This document shows positions 18,072-26,082 of a stretch of DNA of 64,000 bases, one piece after another. The translations under genes and the position numbers were made by a program. The notes under the pieces were generated by a model. That model was given only the letters and a program-made list of their open reading frames with translations. It made no database searches and was not told where the DNA came from. The stretch is from JAKVCB01 sp963578605 (GTDB lineage: Bacteria; Planctomycetota; Planctomycetia; Pirellulales; Lacipirellulaceae), in NCBI GenBank assembly GCA_963578605.1, contig CAUZEA010000005.1, forward strand, positions 1-64,000. The letters run 5' to 3'. How positions within the stretch are numbered: the stretch's first letter is position 1; each line of letters begins with the position of its first letter.

Positions 18072-19101
18072 CTACCGCCGCCGCCGCAAGATAAAACCCC
18101 GTGGCAGGAAAGCCAGACCCAGGAGGACCAGGAGCAGCGCACTCGGTTCGGGGACGGCAGGTGGGTCAAGAGCCAAAATGCCCAACGCAATTGGGTCCAT
18201 GCCACTGGCCCAGGTCGGTACATTGTTGATGTAATAGAACGAGCTGCTCCAGCTGGCGGTGTTCCAATTCTCGGTATACGAGAAAATTGCGCCGCTGAGA
18301 TTTGTTTCGTAGAATGATGCGAATGACAGGTTCGCGCTGGTCAGGTCCGCGTTACTCAGCCAAGCTGAACTTATGTTCGCGTAGCTCAGGTCCGCGTAGA
18401 ACAGGTTCGCGCCACTCAGGTCGGCATTGCTCATCTCCGCGAGCTTCAGCTTCGCGTGGGTCTATGTCCGCGTTGTTCAGTTCCGCTTCACTCAGGTTTG
18501 CGATGCTCATGTCCGCGTAGTAGAGGTTCGCTCCGTGCAGTGACGCGTTGGTCAGATCCGTGCCGTTCAGATGCGCGTTGGTCAAGTTCGCCCATCTCAG
18601 GTTTGCGCCGACCAGACTTGCGTCCGTCAGGTCCGCGTCGGTCAGGTTCGCCTGCTGCAGACTCGCGGCCCACAGGTTCGCGCCCGTCAGGTTCGCGTTG
18701 ATCAACTCCGCGGTGCGCAGGTCCGCATGGTTCAGGTCCGCTTGGTTGAGGTTCGCGTCGTTGAGGTCTGCTGCGACCAGATTCGTGTAGCTCAGGTCCG
18801 CGCTAGCCAGGTCCGAATTGTTCAGGTTTGCGACCCACAGGAGCGCGTAGCTCAGGTCCGCGCCAGCCAGAGCCGCGTTGTTCAGGTTCGCGAAGTGCAA
18901 CTCCGCGTAGCTCAGGTCCACGCCGGCCAGATTCGCAAAGGGCTGTAAGTTGGCTCCAGCATAGGGATGATTGCCCGGGGCATGGTACAGATCGTAGTAT
19001 TGAATCGGATCGATAATGGTTCCGTCGTTCTGTTGATAAGACGCGGCATAGAGAGACGACGTCGCCAGAGCGGCGAGAAAAAAGAGTACGAAGTTGCGCA
19101 T
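18072..19101 (-). pseudogene. Pentapeptide-repeat protein with PEP-CTERM anchor, frameshifted
   Basis: From the ATG at 19101 (signal peptide MRNFVLFFLAALATSS, with GGGGAG upstream) a frame runs to 18352 and consists mostly of A(D/N)LxX pentapeptide repeats, which form a right-handed quadrilateral beta-helix. A second frame, 18072-18434, continues the repeats and ends with VPEPSALLLVLLGLAFLPRG and RRRR, a PEP-CTERM sorting signal. Deleting one G from the GGG at 18458-18460 joins them with perfect five-residue phasing (ADIDH, AKLKL, AEMSN) into 342 residues. As written, the product would lose its membrane anchor. The lesion may be a real mutation or a homopolymer error. Function beyond a surface-anchored beta-helix is unknown. 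Confidence 0.82.
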
Positions 19102-19549
19102 TAGCTGGCTCCCCTAGGATACACCTACCAGTCTAACGGCAGCTTGGGCCGCTCGCAAGGAATTTACGGGGCTCATGACCCTCTGGGGACTTGCTCGGGG
19201 TCAGTTTTGAACGGTTCCCGGCCCCCTTCACAGCATCGACGACAAGGGTGATCGAGCTGGGAGCGAATTCCTGACGATGTCCAACGCAGGGCACCATACC
19301 GATGCCGGTGACTTATCTTGTCACATGCGTACACCCGGTACGAATGCATGCATCTCACTCGTTTAGCGATCATTCGCAAAGTCTTCTACCGAACTGTCCT
19401 GCCCCCTTTTCTTCCCCGGCCTCCTTTCTTCCACGCATTCCGTCTGGCCAGGAAACGGGGAACAGATCGGCATGTGATCTACTTAGTATTGCTGGCGACT
19501 GCGGACACCGCGGCAAGGATGCCTCACTGCGCCTGGACCTGCACCCAGG
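19102..19549. other. Intergenic, no recognisable gene
   Basis: The stretch lies between the pentapeptide gene start and the first recognisable IS91 transposase residues. The zinc-binding N-terminus expected for an IS91 transposase is not found in any frame here, so the left part of the element has been lost. The promoter of the pentapeptide gene should lie in the first 100 bases. Confidence 0.5.
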
Positions 19550-20600
19550 CGGAAGTCAGACGTCTGTTGCGTCGCGACGACGTCGTGCCCGGCATGGTCG
19601 CGGCCATCGGTGACTCACGGAGAGCTGCTACATTGGCATCCTCATCTGCATGTACTTTTGACCTGCGGAGCGTTTACTCCCACAGGCGGTTTTCTGGAAC
19701 TGCCCCAGCTCGATCTGGAACGCCTCGAGGCGACCTGGCAGGAAGCAGTCTTTGCCCTGCACTTGGCCGAGGAGAAGATCGAACCGGAGGTGGTCGAGAA
19801 CACGCGCACGTGGGAGCACAGCGGTTTCAGTGTCGATCAGGCGGTGCTGCTGGCCGCGGGCGACCAGGCGGGTATCGAGCGTCTGGTGCAGTACATGACT
19901 CGCTGCCCTTTCAGTCTGTCTCGGCTGGTCAAGGTGAGCGAAACCGGGCAGGTGGTCTACAAGGCCGAGAAACAAGCTTGCAGGGCCTTTCCGGACCAGC
20001 AGGGAGACGGCATCGCATCCGGACCGAAGCGGAATTTCCAGATTTTCTCGCCGCTAGACTTCCTGGCACCGCCTCCCCCGCAAACTGGGCACGCAGCACA
20101 TTCCGGCGAAGGGCTCGCATCTGATTCGCGGGCACCGACCGAAGGTTGGTCGCGGCTGGTACTCCAACAAGGCGCCGGGGTTGCGGAAGAAAGCGGAAGT
20201 GGAAGCATCCGCCGAGCCATCCCGCCAAGGCGACGCGTCCGATGGGTCAGCTACCCGCTGTAGCCAGACCTGGGCGATGCTCATCAAGCGGGTCTATGAG
20301 ATTGACCCACTGACTTGTCCTCATTGTGGCAGCCAGATGAAGGTCGTGGCGTTCATCGAACCGCCTCAGGACGAGGTGGTCGAGAAGATCCTGCGCGGGC
20401 ACCAGAGCGCAGCCGACCACCGCCGACCCAAACTGCGGTTGTGTGCCCGGTCGGTGCCCATTGGCGGCCTGTGGCAGGCGTCGGCACCGAGAGCACCACC
20501 GGACGCAGATGGTTTGGTCCCAGAGCTCGATTCCGCTTCTGCCGACCAACTCCAAGAACTGACCTACGTGGACATGGACACGTTGCTGGCCACCTTATAA
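19550..20600 (+). pseudogene. Degraded IS91-family (Y2/HUH) transposase
   Basis: The frames together read like an IS91 transposase: VVPGMVAAI, then THGELLHWHPHLHVLLTCGAF (the HUH-type His pair region), LVQYMTRCPFSLSRL, GSHLIRGHR with GWYSNKAPGLRKK, LIKRVYEIDPLTCPHCGSQM (C-terminal zinc pair), GGLWQASAPRAPPDADGL and LTYVDMDTLLATL to the stop at 20600. Two +1 breaks are visible, one near 19608 (between AAI and THGEL) and one at the C5 run 20075-20079, where removing a C restores LGTQHIPAKGSHLIR. The N-terminal zinc-binding part is absent. The element is therefore an immobile remnant, but it marks the site of rolling-circle-type insertion. Confidence 0.85.
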
Positions 20601-20714
20601 TCATCACCGACGCACGTCGGTATCGGGGACGTTGCGTCTGAGCTGCGAGGTCCACCCGTATTTTGCGACCTGGCAGGCCGCAACCTCACCCAATCGCTCC
20701 AAACACCGGCGCGC

Positions 20715-20758
20715 GAAAGGAGTCCCAGGGGGGCCATGGCCGCCCTGGGACTCCTTTC
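20715..20758. repeat. 44-nt near-perfect inverted repeat downstream of the IS91 remnant
   Basis: The left arm GAAAGGAGTCCCAGGG (20715-20730) pairs with CCCTGGGACTCCTTTC (20743-20758). The centre is also palindromic around CCATGG, apart from one G-G mismatch. It lies 115 bp past the transposase stop and about 100 bp before the dockerin gene. It could be a strong hairpin terminator (no T tract follows), an IS91 end structure, or a small palindromic repeat element. Confidence 0.8.
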
Positions 20759-20854
20759 TCCTTGAATTCACTATTTCCTCCTGACAGGCTCAGATCTGTC
20801 GGCGGAAATCAAATTTTCTATCAGTAGTTATCAGTTCAACAAGAGAGTACTGCG

Positions 20855-21808
20855 ATGAATAAAACAGCAATATTCGCTGTGGCCTTCGGACTCGGCCTCG
20901 TCGCGAGCCCAGCGGCTCACGGTGGGATCTCCTTCCTCGACGGCTCGGAACTCCCCGGCATCCCTTGGGTTTACTATGAGAGACCCGATGTCCTAGAAGG
21001 CAACGTTCAAATCTTCGACCTCGGCAGCGGGAACATGGCGTTGCGATTGGACTCCCTGGCCCATATGGACGGCGAAAACCGGACCGATCAAACCGAGCAT
21101 GCAAACGAATACTACGCGTTCCGAGATGAAATGGGCGTGCCTACAGAAAACGTCGTCGGCTCCCGGTTCCGGCTGATGGAATTCACTCCCACCGGCAAAG
21201 AGAATCTGTTGTCAGTCACTATCAACAATGGGCTCGATGAAGACGGCGATGGGCAGCCGGACGGCAACTTCTGGGTCTGGAGCTACACGACGAACGAGTC
21301 GATTTTGGACCTCGGCCCGACTGTGGCGGGACAGTTTCACGAGGCCTATGTGATGGCCCGCAACAATGGCACGGCTCAAGTCTCGTGGGACGGAGCGATG
21401 GTGCTTGATGGCCCGGTGCCCAAGTCTGGCGATTTTGCAGACTACGTGGAATTCGGCAGCGGCACCTCCTGGCAGACGACCGCCGGCACCACCGTAGATT
21501 TCGATTGGGTCGGCTGGGGCGACATAACGGACATGCCTGCGCCGCCGTCGGTGGTCGGCGACTACAACAACAACGGCACCGTCGATGCGGCCGACTACGC
21601 GGCATGGCGTGACAATCTCGGTCAATCGGTAACGTTACCAAACGACAGTACACCCGGCACTGTGACCCAGGTTGATTACGACGTTTGGCGGGCCAACTTC
21701 GGTGCCACATCGGTTGCCGGCATTGGCAATGCGGTACCCGAGCCGGCAGCGTGGCCGCTCATGATGGCCGCCGCCGTCTTACCTCTCACGATTCGCCGCC
21801 GTGATTAA
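20855..21808 (+). CDS. Secreted protein with dockerin-type repeats and PEP-CTERM anchor
   Basis: The protein has 317 residues. AGAGAG precedes the ATG at good spacing, and the first 22 residues form a signal peptide. Residues 25-220 are a beta-rich, concanavalin-like region (FWVWSYTTNE, AQVSWDGAMVLDG) resembling planctomycete LamG-type proteins. Two calcium-loop dockerin-type repeats follow at about 228-285 (GDYNNNGTVDAADYAAWRDN, then VTQVDYDVWRANFG). The C-terminus VPEPAAWPLMMAAAVLPLTI plus RRRD is a PEP-CTERM signal for exosortase-dependent sorting to the surface. The stop overlaps the GTG of the small frame that follows by 8 nt. Confidence 0.82.
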   Translation: MNKTAIFAVAFGLGLVASPAAHGGISFLDGSELPGIPWVYYERPDVLEGNVQIFDLGSGNMALRLDSLAHMDGENRTDQTEHANEYYAFRDEMGVPTENVVGSRFRLMEFTPTGKENLLSVTINNGLDEDGDGQPDGNFWVWSYTTNESILDLGPTVAGQFHEAYVMARNNGTAQVSWDGAMVLDGPVPKSGDFADYVEFGSGTSWQTTAGTTVDFDWVGWGDITDMPAPPSVVGDYNNNGTVDAADYAAWRDNLGQSVTLPNDSTPGTVTQVDYDVWRANFGATSVAGIGNAVPEPAAWPLMMAAAVLPLTIRRRD

Positions 21809-21938
21809 CGATTCACAGACACCCCGCTCCCGCATCCTTCGACTTCTCCGCATCTCCGCGTCGGCTGTGTGCTTGCTCGTGTGCGTGGCGCTGACTGCGT
21901 TGTGGGTGCGGAGTTATCGACAGGTCGAAAATCATGGC
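21801..21938 (+). pseudogene. 5' fragment of a small membrane protein gene
   Basis: A GTG at 21801 opens a frame that overlaps the end of the dockerin gene and encodes a basic start, one transmembrane helix (residues 15-34, with VCLLVCVALTALWVRSY) and then loses protein-like character near 21930. The pattern of one N-terminal helix followed by WVRSY is typical of many planctomycete membrane proteins of unknown function. Here it runs into the 3' end of the convergent SMP-30 gene, so only the first 45 codons survive. The rest was probably deleted. The family assignment is from memory and weak. Confidence 0.5.
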
Positions 21939-21939
21939 C

Positions 21940-22854
21940 TCAGGCGCCGAACTTCGGTTCGGGCAGGCCTCGTACGCCGAGCCCGTGAATTGCGAATAGA
22001 CTTCCCGGCTGTGGATGCCTTGCCAGTTGCTCCGGGGTCACGAAGGCCTGTTGTGACGTGACGTAAAGCGTTTCGTAGTTGTCTCCGCCAAAGGTAACGC
22101 AGGTCGGGCTGGGGATCGGCATGTCGATTTCCCGATCGAGTCGGCCTTGAGGGTCGATGCGCAGAATCTTGCCTCCCAGGTTCAAGGCAAACCAATAATA
22201 CCCCTCGGCATCGACCGTCGCACCGTCGATAATCCCGGGCTTTCGATCTTCGAGCGAAAAAAACGGTCTGCGATTGTCAATGCGGCCCTCGTCAATATCA
22301 AAATCGAAGACATAGACCGTGCTCCCTTTCGTATCGCCGAAATACATCCGCGTGTCATCCGGGGCAAAGGCGATCCCATTACTGCAAACGAAGGAAAAGT
22401 CTGCTGCGCATTTGTGGCACGTAAAATCTGAATCGAAGCGATAGATGTACGACGACTTGTCTTTCAGCTGGCCATCCATGCTGCCACACCAATAGCGCCC
22501 ACGACGGTCAATCTTTCCATCGTTCAGCCGGCTGTGCGGTTTGTCCCCTTCGGGATCGACGATCTGCTCTATCCGGCCGGTTTCCAAATCGACGGCACAA
22601 AATCCTGAATTTGTGCCCGCGATCAATCCGCCGGTTTCCCGAAAGCCAAAGGATCCCACTTGTTGGGGCATGCGCCAGACATCGCGCTGCTGGGTCACGA
22701 CATTCAATCGCTTTATCGACGGCCACCGCGGGCCGGCCAACTCCATGGAAGGTCCCGCGTGATCGGACCAGTACAGAGAGGTTTCCTCGGCGGACCAGAG
22801 CGGCGACTCTCCAAGGCCGTCATTGCACTCCCAAAGACATTCGATCTCGAACAT
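21940..22854 (-). CDS. SMP-30/gluconolactonase/regucalcin-like lactonase
   Basis: At 304 residues this has the usual length of the family, a six-bladed propeller that binds a divalent metal and hydrolyses sugar lactones. Diagnostic elements are LGESPLWSAEETSLYWSD (first metal ligand Glu), LNDGKIDRRGRYWCGSM (Asn-Asp metal region), CSNGIAFAPDDTRMYFGDT (Asn plus Asp ligands) and DGATVDAEGYYWFAL. GAGGG stands before the ATG. No signal peptide is visible, so it is cytoplasmic. Substrate is not predictable, but a sugar-acid pathway shared with the FAD oxidase and LacD-like aldolase of this window is plausible. A 50-bp inverted partial copy of its 3' part lies at 23210-23259. Confidence 0.88.
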   Translation of the reverse strand: MFEIECLWECNDGLGESPLWSAEETSLYWSDHAGPSMELAGPRWPSIKRLNVVTQQRDVWRMPQQVGSFGFRETGGLIAGTNSGFCAVDLETGRIEQIVDPEGDKPHSRLNDGKIDRRGRYWCGSMDGQLKDKSSYIYRFDSDFTCHKCAADFSFVCSNGIAFAPDDTRMYFGDTKGSTVYVFDFDIDEGRIDNRRPFFSLEDRKPGIIDGATVDAEGYYWFALNLGGKILRIDPQGRLDREIDMPIPSPTCVTFGGDNYETLYVTSQQAFVTPEQLARHPQPGSLFAIHGLGVRGLPEPKFGA

Positions 22855-23209
22855 CGTATTCCCTCGCGCACAGCATTTGGCGAAACTCTGGCCGCCAAGT
22901 GGGTAGGTTGGCGGTCGCTTCTGGCGACTCTTCAGTCGTTTGCCAACTCTTCAAATGTTCCCGGCGAATTGTATAGAAAGCGTCAGCAGTCCGATAGGCG
23001 GAGACAAACAATGCTCCCCCCTTCGTCGCAATATGCGCACGGCCCACCAAACGGGTAGGGCGTCAGTATCGCTAATGGTGGGGCACATCGTCAACCAATT
23101 GTCTATGAGGGAGAGCGGTGTGAGCAGCAGTAATCGGTCGAAGGGGACTGCCGGAAGGCCGATGGGAAATAGAACACATTGGCAGCTCTTGATGATCTTC
23201 GAGGGCGCT

Positions 23210-23259
23210 GGCGGTGACGACTATGAAACGCTTTACGTTACGTCACAACACGCCTTCGT
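23210..23259 (+). pseudogene. 50-bp fragment of a second SMP-30 gene
   Basis: On the plus strand this stretch encodes GGDDYETLYVTSQHAFV, matching GGDNYETLYVTSQQAFV of the lactonase at 21940-22854. The DNA matches at about 45 of 50 positions (22040-22089, reverse complement). It abuts the stop codon of the CehA-like gene exactly. It is a leftover of a paralogue cut off when the two regions were joined. Confidence 0.8.
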
Positions 23260-25004
23260 CAGTTCGCGCTCGCGTTGACTTCCAGCGCGCGATAAAACTC
23301 CAACGCCGCCTTGAATTCCGCCAGTGACGCGGGCTCCAGAATACCTTGATGGCGGCGAAGCTCGCGATCGAGATGCCCCACGATGTAGTCCACCTCTTCG
23401 GCGCGCGGCTTGAGCGGGTGATCCGCAACTTCGACATGCCACGGACTGGTGTGGGCAAACCGACTCCGGCTGGCTGGATGCCGGGTGAATGTGCGTACGG
23501 CAATCCATCCCGAGCCGGTCAATGAAACATCCGCCGAAAACAAGGTCCGCAAACCTTCATCCAGCGTCCGTTCACCGCGTGGCTTCAAGGTCCGAATCAC
23601 AAGGCCATTCACGACGATTTCAACCCGATCCACCGGGAAGCGGCTTTCGACGCGGCCTGCGACACGATACACGCCGCCTGTCGATGCCGACACGAAAATG
23701 TGTCCCGCCGGTTTGCCGTTCACCGTGGCCAGCAGCATGGGGCCGGTGGTGACGAAACTGCGGCCTGCCTTGAGCCCCTCTATCCAGTTCTCGTAACTGA
23801 ATCCATCCGACTGCTGGACGTACACGCGGCCAAACCCCAACGGCACGGGATGGGCACCCGATCCGGTTCCGGCGGTTGGCTGAATGCGAAAACCACAATT
23901 CAAAACCGCGTAGTAGGTCTGAAAACCGTAATCAATCCAGCCCCACTCCGTATAACCGTTCTGGTCGGTAGCGACTCGCATGTAAGCGGGGTTCATCTCG
24001 AAGGTCCATTTGCCGAGCTGGAACGGCCCGGGCCAGACGTGGTTGTTGGACAACTCGAACAGGTCCACTTTCATGACCGGTGCGAGCATCAGGCTCCAGG
24101 ACCAGGAGTGCTTTTCAAAGTCGAGCAAGGCGCCTTCCCGGTGGGCCTGCTCCGCGACAGGTGCGACCGGCGGCGCACCCTGGTGGAAAAGAGTCTTGTG
24201 ACCAATGATCAACACGGCACCCAGGGCATGCCGCCGTCCTCCGATGCCGCCGAGTTCGTACTCGGTATTCAGGGGGTAGACGAGATGATCGTCATCGACC
24301 TTGATCGGCCCCGGTTGTGGCGCGGGAGCTGAAACACGATTCCCCTTGACCGGGCTTACGCGACCCTCCCCCACCCAATGAGAAAGTGGGAATGAGAGAT
24401 TGAGGTCTTCGGCCAGAACCAGGTTCGGTGTCTCGGCCAGGGACCGATGCGAATGGGTGTCGCCGCTGTACCAACCAAGCCTGGCCATGTGGATCCAGCG
24501 GACCAGCGGCAACACGATGTCGGTCGAATCCGCCTCCACCACAACCTCCCGCTCGACCGGTAAATACTCTTTGCCACGCTGGGCGGTGACGGTGTATTTC
24601 CCCGGAGGCAGCCGTACCATGAACGGATCCGCCGACAACGTCGTGTGCATCGCCGGAGAACCCTTTCTGTTTCGCTGGTAATCCACGGCAGTCCCTTCGG
24701 CCGACACACAGCGCGGAAAGAACCACTCGCCCGCCGAGTCTCGAATCGACACCCGCGCCGGTAACAACGTGCCAGTTCTGGCGTCGATGACGCGACCGTT
24801 CAGGACCGCCACCGGGTCCGCCGCAGCCGGAGATCCCTGCAAGCACACGAGCAGGGTAACGCAAGCCGCGCCCGCCAATCGCAGCACACCCATCCCAAGT
24901 GTGTGAGCCCACGAGAAACGGCGGCTGTTGCAAGAAACGCTTTGCATTTTTGGTTTCATTTCAAGAAACACAAGAACCTGCAACAAACTGAGAATCATCG
25001 GCAC
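23259..25004 (-). CDS. CehA/McbA-like metallohydrolase (PHP-type), exported
   Basis: The frame has 581 residues; several in-frame Met codons near 24900-24960 make the start uncertain, and the one at MGVLRLAGAACVTLLV (about residue 38) gives a clean signal peptide. After a carboxypeptidase-regulatory-like beta-sandwich (about 65-165, LNGRVIDARTGTLLPARVSI) comes the PHP-type region with GWYSGDTHSHRS, which holds the first metal-binding histidines, and later GWIDYGFQTYYAVLNCGFR and GSGAHPVPLGFGRVYV. These match planctomycete CehA/McbA family hydrolases, a family named for carbaryl and microcin hydrolysis but used for many unknown substrates. It is probably periplasmic. Its 3' end meets the SMP-30 fragment. 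Confidence 0.8.
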   Translation of the reverse strand: MPMILSLLQVLVFLEMKPKMQSVSCNSRRFSWAHTLGMGVLRLAGAACVTLLVCLQGSPAAADPVAVLNGRVIDARTGTLLPARVSIRDSAGEWFFPRCVSAEGTAVDYQRNRKGSPAMHTTLSADPFMVRLPPGKYTVTAQRGKEYLPVEREVVVEADSTDIVLPLVRWIHMARLGWYSGDTHSHRSLAETPNLVLAEDLNLSFPLSHWVGEGRVSPVKGNRVSAPAPQPGPIKVDDDHLVYPLNTEYELGGIGGRRHALGAVLIIGHKTLFHQGAPPVAPVAEQAHREGALLDFEKHSWSWSLMLAPVMKVDLFELSNNHVWPGPFQLGKWTFEMNPAYMRVATDQNGYTEWGWIDYGFQTYYAVLNCGFRIQPTAGTGSGAHPVPLGFGRVYVQQSDGFSYENWIEGLKAGRSFVTTGPMLLATVNGKPAGHIFVSASTGGVYRVAGRVESRFPVDRVEIVVNGLVIRTLKPRGERTLDEGLRTLFSADVSLTGSGWIAVRTFTRHPASRSRFAHTSPWHVEVADHPLKPRAEEVDYIVGHLDRELRRHQGILEPASLAEFKAALEFYRALEVNASAN

Positions 25005-25657
25005 GGTAGCAACCCCACGAAGCAGATGCGGAAATGAGGCGGTTGGGCATGAGCTCTTGGCCAGGTTTCCTACGGGGTCACAGGGTGGTCTGCTACCGGG
25101 ATTTTTTGATCTCGAAAAGGTACGGCGATTCAGCCGAGTCGACCTCCAGCGGTGTTCGCTTGGGATGAGAGTACTTCAGCGGGATGGCAGTGCTCACCCG
25201 TCCCTGGCTGTCCAGCGCGGCAATGGTCACCTTGTGCTTACCGCGGACCACCCCGTCGCCGTGCTCGTGGCTGGTAACCTGGTTGAACGTGCCGTCGGCG
25301 ACGTTTACTTCCGCTTTGCCGGGACGCGGGTGGGTCTTCGCGTCAATCCGGTCGACCTGGGGATAAAAAGTTACGGTGATCCGCTCTGCAGGGATGAGCG
25401 ACCCGTCGTCATAGGTCACTTTGCCGGAGACCCTGTGGTAATTGAAAGGATCACCCGAACCACACCCGATCGAAAACAGCAAACCAAACACCCCGGCGGC
25501 GGTAAACCACCAGCGACGGTAGCCTTGCAAAAAGGAATTTATCCGAAACATGGACTTGAAAACTCCTGTAGCTGGAGGTGCAAGAATTCAGCCGATCGCT
25601 TGTCCGACTATACACTTGGATTCTTGCAGATTCAGCGACACAAAAAAAGCCGTTTGA
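24988..25657. repeat. Direct repeat copy A (lipoprotein block)
   Basis: This block aligns without gaps to 31279-31948 at a constant offset of 6291. I count about seven mismatches in the 459-bp lipoprotein gene and more in the flanks. The block includes the lipoprotein gene and about 100 bp on either side. Confidence 0.92.
25093..25551 (-). CDS. Planctomycete lipoprotein, copy A
   Basis: This 152-residue lipoprotein precursor has a hydrophobic leader with lipobox FSIGC (Cys near residue 30), then a single beta-sandwich domain of the carboxypeptidase-regulatory type (VSGKVTYDDGSLIPAERITVTFYP; GKHKVTIAALD). Such proteins normally accompany DUF1559 pilin-like genes in planctomycetes; none is intact nearby. 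AGGAG lies upstream of the ATG. The protein differs from copy B (31384-31842) at two residues (Val/Ile in TSHEH context and Ser/Pro near the C-terminus), showing recent duplication. Function is unknown, probably anchored in the outer or cytoplasmic membrane. Confidence 0.88.
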   Translation of the reverse strand: MFRINSFLQGYRRWWFTAAGVFGLLFSIGCGSGDPFNYHRVSGKVTYDDGSLIPAERITVTFYPQVDRIDAKTHPRPGKAEVNVADGTFNQVTSHEHGDGVVRGKHKVTIAALDSQGRVSTAIPLKYSHPKRTPLEVDSAESPYLFEIKKSR

Positions 25658-25770
25658 TCAACGTGCGCGTGATGGTCGCTACCATACGTTCCATTCGGTT
25701 AAATCCCTATCTGTTTTTTATGTCCGTCGAAACCAGGAGAAGGTGTTACTGATAGTGACCTGCCCCCACG

Positions 25771-26034
25771 TTAGGTACCAGTGTTGTAAGTTAGTGTTAG
25801 GATCGCCTCGGGAGCCGGGGGTCCGTAGCCTAAGCTGCTGTGTGGCCAGACAGTATTACAGTATTGTAGTGCCTCGGCCAACGCTTGATGAGCACCTTGG
25901 CTTCCAACAACGTATCGAACCGTTCGCGGTCGAGGAGCTCATCGCGGAGCTTACCATTGAAGCTCTCGATGGTGCCATTTTCCCAGGGGCTGCCCAGCTC
26001 GATGAACAGGGTTTGGACCTCGACGCCAGTTAGC
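25771..26034 (-). pseudogene. C-terminal remnant of an IS3-type transposase (rve domain)
   Basis: On the minus strand the reading is VQTLFIELGSPWENGTIESF and NGKLRDELLDRERFDTLL, then EAKVLIKRWPRHYNTV. This is the integrase-core end with the last catalytic Glu. An 8-bp tandem duplication at 25850-25865 (ACAGTATT twice) breaks the frame. Removing it restores NTVWPHSSLGYGPPAPEAIL and the stop TAA at 25771. The upstream DDE residues and orfA are missing and a TAG precedes the fragment. The insertion sequence is dead. Confidence 0.85.
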
Positions 26035-26082
26035 TAGTTCGACGTCACCGGAAGGCGATTCGTACAGACTCCGTACTCAAGC

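Noticed and set aside
18548..18948. Plus-strand frames rich in VQVR or RSAR repeats.
   Set aside because: They are the antisense of the pentapeptide-repeat gene and only reflect its 15-bp periodicity.
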